From Adiantum capillus-veneris (lineage: Eukaryota; Streptophyta; Polypodiopsida; Polypodiales; Pteridaceae), in contig CM043963.1 of NCBI GenBank assembly GCA_014529385.2, positions 95,366,412-95,430,411 of the forward strand: DNA of 64,000 nt, read 5' to 3'. The position numbers and the translations under genes were made by a program. Each line of letters opens with the position of its first letter. Position 1 is the stretch's first letter. Shown here piece by piece: positions 44,301-54,637 of the stretch. Below the pieces are notes generated by a model, which was not told the origin of the DNA, ran no database searches, and was given only the letters and a program-made list of their open reading frames with translations.

Positions 44301-45673
44301 ATGTCTACATTCAGCGTAAACATTCTGCCCACACATTTGCCCTCTGTGATCAGCTTACAGCCATTCTGGAAATCTTCTACATAATAGCCATTTGGATTGA
44401 AGCGAACCTGCAAACCCTGCTCAACCATTTGTCCAACAGAAACAAGATTCTTTGTAATGTTTGGGACATGAAGTACATCTGCTAAGTACTTTGATTTCCC
44501 ACTCTTCGTATTTAGAGGTATGTCCCCTACATGAGCAATGGGGTGAGCTGTGTCATCTCCTGTCTGCACATATCCTGACACATCTGGTTTGCGCATATCT
44601 CTAAACCACTCTCCACGAGACGTCATGTGATTAGAGGCACCTGAATCCACATACCAAACATCATCTTGGGTGGAATTCTGTGCAGTCATTGTATTCATTA
44701 CATGCTGCATAACAAACATGCGCTCGTTTTTGCTGTCATCTGCATCTCTGCTAGTAGATGCATAGTTGCCCTATTCTCTCTTTCTACTTGCTTTTCCCTT
44801 TGGACAGTCACGTGACATGTGACCTCTTTCACCACAAGTCCAACATTCTCTACTATCTGGAGTATGTTGCTGCCTGCTTGATCCTGCACCACGACCTCTT
44901 TGACTCCCCCTGCCTTGAGACTGGTTTCCCCTGCCACCTGTATTGTTTTGATTTGATTGACCTTCCAGAAATTGGCCCCTGCAACCCCTTGGGCCTGGAC
45001 CACGACCTCTACCTCTACCTCTGTTGGAGTTAGAATAGAAGGCCTGTTCAGAATTATTTCTGCCATGAGAAGAAGATGTGTCAAGGTTCTTCTCCTCAAG
45101 AATAAGCATAGAAATCAAATCTTGGAACACGGGGATGTCGTCTCTTGTATTCATGGAAGACCTAAAATGTACATACTCATCTCCTAGACCATCCAAGCAT
45201 GCACGGACAATGTCATCGTCTTCCACTGAGACTTTAATAGATCCAAGAGCCTCAATGATACTCTTGATCTTCAAGGCATAATCATTGATTGAGAGGTTAT
45301 TCCTCTTAACCTGATTTAGCTCCGACTTTAGTTGAAGCTTCCTGGCCTTGGTGTTCACCTCGAACACTCTGCCTAAGTTTCTCCATGCAATGGCGGGGGT
45401 TTCAGCATCCTGTAGATAGCCCATCATGCCATCTGTGATGCTCATAGAAAGCCAATACATCACTTTGCTCTGGCCTTGTTGCCAGTCCCTCAAAGCTTTC
45501 CTTTGTTCTGCTGTAGCATTTGCCTCGGGAATCTCTGGTTCCTTTTCATTGTCTCCTTCTACATAGTCCCAATAACCTTTTCCTTTTAGGAAATTTGTTA
45601 TTCTGAACTTCCATGCAGGGTAGTTATTTTTCTCAAGCTTCTCAGTAACAATCTGACTGAAACCGTCAGACAT
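41324..45673 (-). pseudogene. Copia D gag-pol polyprotein (two in-frame stops)
   Basis: Single minus-strand frame from ATG at 45673 (MSDGFSQIVTEKL). In order: gag (LRDWQQGQSKVMYWLSM, LKSELNQVKRN), zinc knuckle CWTCGERGHMSRDC, protease VWYVDSGASNHMTS, integrase zinc region WHKRIGHVNEQRL with CAACQFGK, integrase core (TDVWGP, FIDDHTRKVWVYF, DGGGEYFSNDF), reverse transcriptase (KARLVAKGYAQTYGIDYEET, catalytic YVDD in TIYVDDLIIVG), RNase H (TDADWAGS, SSTEAEYRGAT, HCDNLSSMQLA). TAG at 44771-44773 lies after the knuckle and TAA at 43910-43912 inside integrase. All catalytic motifs are otherwise present, so the copy died recently. The last 28 bases run into the 3' LTR, normal for Copia. Confidence 0.95.
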
Positions 45674-45918
45674 CTTGAAGCACCAAGACAAAATAGCTGC
45701 AATCTGCAAAAACCTGCAAATCTGCTGAACCTGCTATCGTGGTTCCTATAACGCTTTCTACACTCAACGAGTGTCCACAATCAAGCATTTCACAACCACT
45801 GTACTTGTACAGTAAATCTCTGTATACTGCTTTTTGGAGACCTGTTCAGAAACTGGTCGTGGATTGCGAACGAAGGGATTGTGATGCTCTTGCTCTCTTA
45901 GCCTCTCTTGCCTGCACG

Positions 45919-45932
45919 AGGCTCTGATACCA
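45919..45932 (-). promoter_or_regulatory. Primer-binding site of Copia D
   Basis: The minus strand reads TGGTATCAGAGCCT straight after the LTR end, the classical plant Copia PBS. Confidence 0.93.
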
Positions 45933-46254
45933 TGTAAAGAATGAGGATGCAAGAGAGCTACACAAGACAAACACAAAGCACACAGAGATGGAAAGCTTCT
46001 TCTTCTTCTTCACAGAAAAGAGAGTACAAAATGACTAAGTGCTAAAGCTGAAAAGTAGCACATATGTACATGCGGTCACTGAGTGTGAACTCGCTAGAAG
46101 CGTACTAGGCTGGCACTATAAGTGTAGTCCAGCTGTAGAATCACTGGCAGAGATCCTCCGTGTCGGTCACCAAACGTGCCAGTGAGTAAATGCCGTAAGT
46201 GGCCAAGACTCGTAGTGGATGCCAGCTCAAGGTGTAGAGCTCGACATCTCAACA
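45933..46254 (-). repeat. 5' LTR of Copia D
   Basis: Same length as the 3' LTR. Differences seen at GAAAAGTAGC (GAAAAGCAGC), CACCAAACGTGCC (CACCTAACGCGCC), GTAAGTGG (GTAAGCGG) and GACTCGTAG (GACCCGTAG). Confidence 0.93.
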
Positions 46255-47533
46255 ATACACACATACGGAAGGTAACTCACCTAATCATGCCAGATTCGTA
46301 CGAAATTTAAGGAACACCATCCCCTCACTAGGATACACCTGTCCCTAAGCTTCTACACTCAAAACCCTCACTCTAAACCCATCTGCGGAAAACGCGTAGG
46401 ATGTCAGAGCAGAATTTTGAAAGTGCCCAAAACTGAAATTTATGAGTACCTATGCGTAGCTTACGTCGCCATGATTCTATAGACTACTAGCACGCAGAAA
46501 ACAGACATCATTTGATACACTTACGGCCACAAATAGCTCGTAGATGCGTCGGCGTGTGTGCTTCATCTCGCGTGGAATGCTTAGCGTTGTCACGTAGCTC
46601 TCCTCGAGCCTACAGCAATGGTGCAGTCGGATCTCCAATGTGTTGAGCGAGGAGGGTGTAGCAAGAGGATGAAGCTCACGCTCACTCTCTTTCTCTCTCA
46701 CACACAGTAGACGGCAACGCTCAAGTTTTCATTATGATAAAAGTCTTTTTACAAAATGACCTAGGTACCTTATATACTAAGGCTACCTTAGGTTTAACCA
46801 AAAATGGGGTTGAAAGGGTCAAATGGCTTTGTATTTACAATCTGGAAGTGCCATTGCACCCCGGCTTCTGAAACTAGAATAACTACTCATTACAAATGAC
46901 GTTTATAGCCATAATCCGCTGCATTTCATAACTCGCAAAAGATAAGACTTTGGTACGAAACTTGAGTTATGTTGTATTTTTGACCCAGCGGTCAACATCA
47001 TTTCCATGCCAGTAAGGCTCCAATATCTAGCAACAAAGTAAAACGGTCACTTTGGTTTAAATTGTGAAGCTACACCACCTGACCAAACCCAATGTTTTTT
47101 AAAGCTTAGCCCTTGATCTCTCAACCATTGAGCATGTAAGAGAAAAGCATGTTGCACAAATAAGGTGTCAAGTTGTTTATCATCTGAGACAAAAAAGTGC
47201 ATGGTCTTCTTTATTGCACCTGATGCGATGCGGAAATAAGTAATCAGGACAAAGATAGTGACCTTCTTAGTGTACCAATGCATTGACTGGATCTCATTTT
47301 GCTCCTTGAAGGAGTAGTTCTCTGCAAAGTCAACGACGAAGACAACCACATCATCTGGAAACAAAGAAATGCAGTCCTTGAACTGTTGTGCTTGCCACCT
47401 AAATATAAAATTGTGAGTGGCATACTTCTTCAAGTGGTCTTGGTACACTCGCAAAAGTTCTCTAGGCAGCATTTTCTTGTGGACAATGTCTTTCACAGTG
47501 CTCTTTGCTTCATTGTTTAATCCAGTAGCACCC

Positions 47534-49555
47534 ACTATATTTTCAAAAAACTTCACAAATACTTTCTTACTCTTCTCAACTTCTTCTCTTGGACAGATCT
47601 GAATATTACCTACACCGCATGCATTGCATGTTCCCATTAAGCATTGGTAGCTATGGAAACTATGTTCTGCAAGTATAGGGCAGAGTATAGACTCCAACAG
47701 TGAAGTGGTACTCATACTTGCATTTTTGTATGCAAGACATCCATGGTTGACAACTTCATCATGATGAAGGCATATAGGGCAGCTGCACATGCAGCAAGAA
47801 CCATGAAGATCAAAACTTCGAGTCCACATGTGATTTACTGCCTCTTTAAGGAAAATCATTTGTACATGCACAATACAACAGCAGGTGTAGCGATCCCTCA
47901 ATTTTCGGACAAAGAACGGTTTCATAGACTCGAAGCAATGTTGCGAAATCTGAATATCTGCATACTTTGTCTTGAATCTTAAATAAAGCTCCACCTGCAA
48001 TATACATGTATACAAATGTTAAAAATAAACTTAGCATTCAAAACTGGTTAAATTGTTTCAAAACATTAAAAAGTGATTCTATATCACTAAAAACTGGTGT
48101 GCACCACTAAAAATTAGTAATGATACATTCAGTAGTATTGTTTTACCTGTGAAAATAATGCACCACAAATACAAATTAGTGTAGAAACTAGTAACCATAC
48201 AAAAGTGATTCTATATCACTAAAAACTGGTGTGCACCACTAAAAATTAGTAATGATACATTCAGTAGTATTGTTTTACCTGTGAAAATAATGCACCACAA
48301 ATACAAATTAGTGTAGAAACTAGTAACCATACAAAAAGGTAGAATATAAAGAGGTTGTGTGAGGACAACTTAATAGTGGTGAGAAACCGCATTCAGCGTA
48401 ACTAAAAAGTGGTTTGGCACGACTTAAAAGTGAATTCAAACCACTTTATGGTGATGAACCGCCAATAAAAAATGGTGTGCACTGCTTGAATATGGTGGGC
48501 AATGATTAAAAAGTGGTGAGTAAGGACATGAAAGTTCTGGGGAAGTTCAAAACTAGCACTTAAAAAGTAGCTGGGGGGGACAAAATACTAGGCGACAGAC
48601 CAGCATTAGCACTATATTTTCAAAAAACTTCACAAATACTTTCTTACTCTTCTCAACTTCTTCTCTTGGACAGATCTGAATATTACCTACACCGCATGCA
48701 TTGCATGTTCCCATTAAGCATTGGTAGCTATGGAAACTATGTTCTGCAAGTATAGGGCAGAGTATAGACTCCAACAGTGAAGTGGTACTCATACTTGCAT
48801 TTTTGTATGCAAGACATCCATGGTTGACAACTTCATCATGATGAAGGCATATAGGGCAGCTGCACATGCAGCAAGAACCATGAAGATCAAAACTTCGAGT
48901 CCGCATGTGATTTACTGCCTCTTTAAGGAAAATCATTTGTACATGCACAATACAACAGCAGGTGTAGCGATCCCTCAATTTTCGGACAAAGAACGGTTTC
49001 ATAGACTCGAAGCAACGTTGCGAAATCTGAATATCTGCATACTTTGTCTTGAATCTTAAATAAAGCTCCACCTGCAATATACATGTATACAAATGTTAAA
49101 AATAAACTTAGCATTCAAAACTGGTTAAATTGTTTCAAAACATTAAAAAGTGATTCTATATCACTAAAAACTGGTGTGCACCACTAAAAATTAGTAATGA
49201 TACATTCAGTAGTATTGTTTTACCTGTGAAAATAATGCACCACAAATACAAATTAGTGTAGAAACTAGTAACCATACAAAAAGGTAGAATATAAAGAGGT
49301 TGTGTGAGGACAACTTAATAGTGGTGAGAAACCGTATTCAGCGTAACTAAAAAGTGGTTTGGCACGACTTAAAAGTGAATTCAAACCACTTTACGGTGAT
49401 GAACCGCCAATAAAAAATGGTGTGCACTGCTTGAATATGGTGGGCAATGATTAAAAAGTGGTGAGTAAGGACATGAAAGTTCTGGGGAAGTTCAAAACTA
49501 GCACTTAAAAAGTAGCTGGGGGGGACAAAATACTAGGCGACAGACCAGCATTAGC
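47534..49555 (-). repeat. Tandem duplication of part of transposase exon 2 and its intron
   Basis: Unit 1 is 47534-48610 and unit 2 is 48611-49555, each starting ACTATATTTTCAAAAAACTTC on the plus strand. They are about 99 percent alike apart from an extra 131-bp internal repeat in unit 1 (48071-48201 and 48202-48332). Unit 2 therefore carries a second, truncated copy of the exon (49071-48611, ending after FFENIV). Confidence 0.9.
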
Positions 49556-51360
49556 ACTAGATAGTAGTCCAACACAACTTGAAAGTGGAGGAGCTCTTGT
49601 GAAAAGTGTTTGATGAACACTTTAGAGTGGTGAGCGACTAGTTCAAAATGGCCAGTCACCAATTAAAAGCTAGCATTAAAAAGTAGCTAGGAGGGACAAA
49701 ATACTAGGCGACAGACCAGCATCAGAACTAGATAGTGGTCCAACACAACTTGGAGGTGGAGGAGCTCTTGTGAAAAGTGCTTCATGACCACTTGAGAGTG
49801 GTGAGCAACTACTTCAAAGTGGGCAGTCACCACTTGAACGCGGATTCTGGTCACTTGAATGCGGTTTGTGGCCACTTGAAAGCGGGAACTTGCCGCTTGA
49901 TTGCAGTGACAAGGTTTTAGCTACCACTTGAAAGTGGTGTCTTTCCACTTGGGAGTGGTGCCTCATCACTTGCATGGAGTGATGACTGACGTAGTGACTT
50001 AGCACATGAAAGTGGTGTCTTACCACTTGATGACCACTTGAAATTAGTGAGCAACTACTTCAAAGTGGGCAGTCACCACTTGAACGCTGATTCTGGTCAC
50101 TTGAATGCGGTGTCTGGCCACTTGAAAGCGGGAGCTTGCCGCTTGATTGCAGTGACCAGGTTTAAGCTATCACTTGAAAGTGGTATCTCACCACTTGATG
50201 ACCACTAGAGAATGGTGAGAAACTAGTTCAAAGTGGGCAGTCACCACTTGAACGCGGATTCAAGTCATTGGAATGCGGTGTTCGGCCACTTGAAAGTGGT
50301 GTCTCACCACTTGCATGGAGTGATGACTAACGTAGTACTTTGCACATGAAAGTGGTGTCTCACCACTTGATGACCACTTGAGAGTGGTGAGAAACTAGTT
50401 CAAAGTGGGCAATCACCACTTTAACGGGTTTTCTTGTCACTTGAATGCGGTGTCTGGCCACTTGAAAGCGGGAACTTTCCGCTTGATTGCAGTGATAAGG
50501 TTTTAGTTACTACTTGAAAGTGGTGTCACACCACTTGGGAGTGGTGCCTCACCACTTGCATGGAGTGATGGACTGACGTAGTGACTTAGCACATGAAAGT
50601 GGCTTCTCACCACTTGAATGCGGTCAGACACCACGTGAAAGTGGTTTTTATACGTGTAAGTGTTGTGTGCACCGCTTCATTGTGGTGTGACAGCACGTGT
50701 AAGTGTTTACTAACAAAATGTGTTCAAACTCCACTAATATGGTTTTGGTTACCATCATAAGGTGGTGGGCACCATTCATGCAGCAGCAGTAAAAAGTCTA
50801 TGGCACTACTATAACTGTTGCACCATGACTAAAAGCTGCTACATCACTTGGAAAAAGTGAGCTGCACCACCAAAACCATTTGCACCTGTAACACCCCTAC
50901 AAGTTTATAAAACACGTCTGTTAGCATTGGGTAAACAAGACTTTTTAGTGGGTGAACACCACTTTGTAGAGTTTACGGTGAAGCGTTGGTGCATTTCTAG
51001 TAAAAATTGTTTCTTAAACATTAAAACCTGTTGCAAAACATTAAAAACTGGTTCAAACACACTAAAAAGTGGTGTGGAAACACAAGTAAAAGTGCTTCAA
51101 AAACATTTAGAACTATTGATCAAATTTTAGAAGTGGTTCAGATACAATTAGAGACCAGTATAGTAATGTTTCACCACTTTTTAATGTTACAGCTCCACTA
51201 GAAAGTGGTGCAAAACACCAAAACAAGTTGTAGCACTAATAAAAAGAAGTATAGAAACATAATGTTGTGGCAATAATGAGTTGTAGCACCAATAAAAAGT
51301 GCTAAAAAAATATATCAATTACTTGAGGCTCCTCAAGAAGGTGGATTGGATGCTTTACAT
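48030..51360. repeat. AAGTGGTG/CACCACTT arrays in the transposase intron
   Basis: About 2.2 kb (49100-51330) plus 0.5 kb (48030-48560) made of the motif on both strands. Between 49740 and 50640 it is organised into higher-order units of roughly 170-350 bp containing AAAGTGGGCAGTCACCACTT, CACTTGAATGCGGT, CACTTGAAAGCGGGA and GCATGGAGTGATG. No coding region. Confidence 0.85.
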
Positions 51361-52057
51361 ATGAACATCTAGCTACTCTCTTACTGCAAAACATCTTTCT
51401 TGTTGGGGGACACCCTCGTCTCATCCGTCCAAAATTGAAAGACTATGTCTTTAACAGTTTGAGTGATGTGAGTTCTCCATGCATCATCTCTATGACACGC
51501 AGATGCAGGGAACGAACCATTGGATTCACTTGACACTATTAAGTGATGTTTGGCTGAATATAAGTTTCTTTTGTGGATCCCCATAAGCTTGGCAGCTTGC
51601 GGTATGCTCATGTCAGTGTTTTGCTCCTTGCTTCCACCATCACCAACATCATCATTGTTGATTTCTTCACAAAAAACTCGTCTGAAGATCTTGGGACCTT
51701 CACATGATTCAAAGTGTTGCGGATGTTTCTCAGCATAATTGCTTCCAACTCTTTGGATTTACTCTGCATAGTAAGGAAGCAAGGATGTTGAAGAAGTTCA
51801 TCAAATATTTCCTTCCTACCACTTGCATCCATTCCCATGGTTAATGTATCAAAGTGTTGTACCATAGATTGACATATCCTTCGTTTCTTTCTTTCATCCA
51901 TCTCCCCTGTATTGCTTTCCGTCACAAAGTTGACCGTTGCCTTACGTTGCTTTCATTTCTGAGCAGCCCAATATTCCCTCATTAATTTTCTTTGCTGAAG
52001 TTGAGCTTCTCTACTCAATGACGATGAGATGATAGACAGTTCTTCACTGTGCTCCAT

Positions 52058-52326
52058 TGTTGCAGTACTTTCAAAGGATTGCTCTACAAGAAATACAATA
52101 CAAATCATAACTACATGCTATACTTTTAATTAATACATGGCACTTCTTGCACTAATTAGCAAGATACTAACAAAGCATAATAAGTGTTTACATACCTCAA
52201 GAATCATCAAGTAGAAGAGGAACCTATAGAGATAGAGTTCGTGAGAGAGAGAGAGAGAAAGAGTGCTAAGAGAGAGAGAGAGAGAGAGAGATGAGCGCCA
52301 GCTCAGACACAAGAGGAGCCATGCTT

Positions 52327-52372
<46 letters not shown>

Positions 52373-52539
52373 GGGGCTGAGCGATACAGAAAGCTCAGCA
52401 AGAGCTCTGTGAGAGAGAGACAGAGAGGAGCTAGATAGAGCTCCAAGAGAGATCTCAGAGACAAAGAAAGCTCAGACAGGTTGTAGCGGGAAAGAAGCGG
52501 CGGACAATAACCCAGTGTTCAGCACTAAATTACATTTAG
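52058..52539 (-). other. 5' leader of the transposase-like gene with GA/CT runs
   Basis: On the minus strand this is CT-rich leader: long CT runs at about 52235-52290 and 52330-52370, and an inverted GAGCTC..GAGAGAGAC region near 52400-52445. The RING-like gene at the other end also has a CT-rich leader directly inside its TIR. No coding signal. Confidence 0.5.
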
Positions 52540-52697
52540 TCTCATTAATTGTGGTATGTTAGGAGACTTAATTGACGTACCTTAGGAGAGTGATATTCTT
52601 TTTGAGATTTGAAGCACTTTTAAAACACCCACTTTTAAGCGCAAAAAAGCAATGTCCTTGACATTACTTTTGAGGCCACCTATACATGCTTTCACCC
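52540..52697 (-). repeat. Right terminal inverted repeat of the composite element
   Basis: The plus strand ends ...CCACCTATACATGCTTTCACCC at 52697 (quoted in two parts: CCACCTATACATGC and TTTCACCC). The reverse complement matches the left TIR from 14053. Outside it is Copia integrase. Confidence 0.8.
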
Positions 52698-54637
52698 AAT
52701 AATGCAATGGCATACTAGGTGACCGATTGATGATATAAATTGTTATCACTACTGCCTCTACCCAAAAGCCTTGAGGCAAATTTTCCATAGAAAGCATGGT
52801 TGTGGCTTGTTCTTGAGTTGTACCATTCACCCTTTTTGCAATTTCATTGTAATTAGGTGTGAGGTGCAGTAAGCTGCCTCTTAATACCTCTCTTGCGACA
52901 AAAAATTTTGAAGTCCTTGGAGATGTATTCTCCACCATTATCAATCCTCATACTTTTGATCTTCTTGCCAGATTGATTCTCTACCCCAGTGCTAGGAATT
53001 TCTAGAAAGTAGAGAAGACATGATCCTTATGTCGCAAAGGATAAACCCACGCCTTATTAGTGGAATCGTCTATGAAAATCACATAGTAGCTATCTCCCCC
53101 TAGAGACTTGGGTGGCATAGGACCACAAACATCGTGATGGACAAGTTGTAGTGGCTACAGATGCTTCCTATTCGATGGCAATGAGGTGGTCCTAGTTTTT
53201 TTACCATAAATGCAATGCTAGAAAAGTTAGATAACTTAACACAGTCAAGTAACCAAAGTCTAATATTTTCATTCCCTTTTGGCTCATATGGCCTAGACAT
53301 CTATGCCAAAACTCAGTATATGGCAGCTTGCCTATAGATATACAATCCTCTTTTACACACAAAACAAACATAGAGTAAAGAGTTTCATGTTTTTGACCCT
53401 TGAGAATAATAAGATTTCCCTTCCAAGTTGAACATAAACCGCTCCCAAAGGTGGTCGCGTAATCCAAGTTGTCAGGCTAACCAGCAGATATCAAAATTTT
53501 CACTAACTCGAAAACATGTCTAACATTCTTGACTATGATTTTTTTTTTTGCATGACTACCTTGATGACTCCAACACCATGTATCTTAAGCTCATAATCAT
53601 GACCAAGATTCACTTTGCCACTAGTATATGCATACATACATAGAGAACCATTCTCTATGAGATGTCACGTGGAAACTGGCTCCAGAGTCTATTACCCAAT
53701 TTTGATCAAAGCTACAATCTTGTGCAATAAGAGCATCTTGTTAAGATCTATTGTAAAGATGAAAAGATCTCAAGATCTATGGACCTCAGACACATTTACA
53801 ATCTTAAGAGTCTCTATCATATTGAGCTCCTCAATATTAGCTTTGCCCTTACCGTGATTTTCAGACTTCTTGCTATCTTAAGACTTTTTCTTGTCTCTGT
53901 ATTCAACTGTCATTCTTCTGGCAATGGTAGCACTCAACATTGCACAAAGAAACTCTAGATTTTCTTTGAGAATCTCTTGATCCTTACTTATGGCATGGTT
54001 ATAAGAGAAATCTCTTTGACCACATTTGCATGGTTACTGGCAACATTTGCACCACCTTGCTTTACAAGCTCCATTGATTTCTTGTGTATCTATTCACTAA
54101 GTAAACTTGAAACTACCACATCGTAGGCTAGCTTGCCCTCAGCTGCAAAGTTGCTAATCGCTATGAAAAATATGTCCCGTGAAGAGGATCGAGAGCATAG
54201 TAAGAAGATGGACCGCACTTTGTTGTCAAATATCAATCGATGTGATATCAAGTAATGAAAAAATACATTGAATGCATTCAAGTGCTAAAAAATTGTTTCA
54301 CCTTCTTTCATGCAAAGCTCAAAAATCTTCTTCATCATAAACTTTGTTAGTTGCACTTTTGCTCTTATATGTATTGCACAGCTTATCCCCCACAAGGATT
54401 TAGCATTGGCTTTACCCACTATGGTGAAATACACAGACTCCACTAAAGTATAAGCAAATAGTGGACTTGACTTTTGCATTAAGATCTTCCACTACACTTA
54501 TGTATAGTCATCTCCCACTACACGTTCAAAGATTGGCTCTGATTGACCTTTTTGGGTCAGCACATCTTGGATTTCTACTTCCATAGAGAAAGTTGTGCCA
54601 TCAAATTGTAAATGTCTTTTTCAATAAAAGATGCCAT
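52698..54637 (-). pseudogene. Old Copia, piece 1: gag, protease and integrase (decayed)
   Basis: Minus-strand ATG at 54637 (MASFIEKDIYNLMAQLSLW). Then gag (AKSLWGISCAIHI, FMMKKIFELCMKEGE, LSHRLIFDNKVRS-like), a decayed zinc knuckle VECYHCQKND near 53940, protease WVIDSGASFHVTS near 53700, GAG-pre-integrase FWHRCLGHMSQKGM near 53330, HDGPCGPMPPK-type region near 53110, and integrase APxTPNYNEIAKRVN and WVEAVVITIYIINRSPSMPL up to the right TIR. Stops and shifts are frequent. Integrase continues at 14052. This gives the insertion site of the composite element. Confidence 0.82.

Larger units (their letters stand above)
41030..46254 (-). mobile_element. Copia D: full-length Copia LTR retrotransposon, 5.2 kb
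   Basis: LTRs of 322 bp each at 41030-41351 and 45933-46254 differ at about five positions. Target duplication ATACA at 41025-41029 and 46255-46259. Minus-strand PBS TGGTATCAGAGCCT (initiator Met tRNA type) directly follows the 5' LTR. A purine tract (CGAGGGGGAG) precedes the 3' LTR. The interior is one polyprotein frame interrupted only by two stop codons. It inserted into the 5' LTR of element 2. Confidence 0.95.
40812..46997 (-). repeat. 5' LTR of element 2, split by Copia D
   Basis: LTR sequence at 40812-41029 and 46260-46997 totals 956 bp and matches 35292-36246 in reverse orientation. The Copia D insertion and its 5-bp duplication account for the gap. The outer end CGGTCAACA at 46997 is followed by TCATT, the complement of AATGA at 36247. 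Confidence 0.9.
46998..52057 (-). pseudogene. DDE-transposase-like protein, N-terminal half, of the composite element
   Basis: Start codon ATG at 52057 (MEHSEELSIISS). Exon 1 runs to about 51380 and contains IPQAAKLMGIHKRNL, a helix-turn-helix-like stretch, and FWTDETRVSPNKKDV; the frame has TGA at 51953-51955 and a shift near 51620. Exon 2 starts at 47994 after TTGCAG and has VELYLRFKTKYADI, CCMCSCPICLHHDEV (cysteine cluster), CNACGVGNIQICP, VVDFAENYSFKEQNEIQS (likely first catalytic D), MHFFVSDDKQLDTLFVQHAF, and WVWSGGVASQFK, where related proteins have SDG.ASQ. TGA follows at 47047. The frame then runs on to the LTR insertion at 46997 and is continued by 36247-37135. Superfamily not assigned. 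Confidence 0.75.
14053..52697. mobile_element. Composite TIR element carrying three genes (superfamily not identified)
   Basis: Left end GGGTGAAAGCATGTATAG... at 14053; the reverse complement at 52697 is identical for the outermost 22 bases and then continues with patchy similarity for about 160 bp. Flanks on both sides are successive parts of one Copia integrase, as expected of an insertion. After subtracting element 1, element 2 and Copia D it is about 13.1 kb: 14053-19106, 36247 to about 38590, and 46998-52697. It holds a coiled-coil/RING-like gene, a DDE-transposase-like gene and an FCP1-like phosphatase gene, plus AAGTGGTG-motif arrays in all non-coding spaces. No clear target duplication is seen (left flank CTAGTA, right flank AATAAT). 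I cannot match it to a named superfamily. Confidence 0.75.

Noticed and set aside
36247-52057. KDZ (Kyakuja-Dileera-Zisupton) transposase
   Set aside because: Cysteine clusters suggested it, but the YDIACQ-type core is absent and the SGHGKGEHDG and VDFAENY blocks belong to a different family. I leave the superfamily open.
14041-52705. Target-site duplication of the composite element
   Set aside because: Flanks CTAGTA (left) and AATAAT (right) do not match over any convincing length, so none is claimed.
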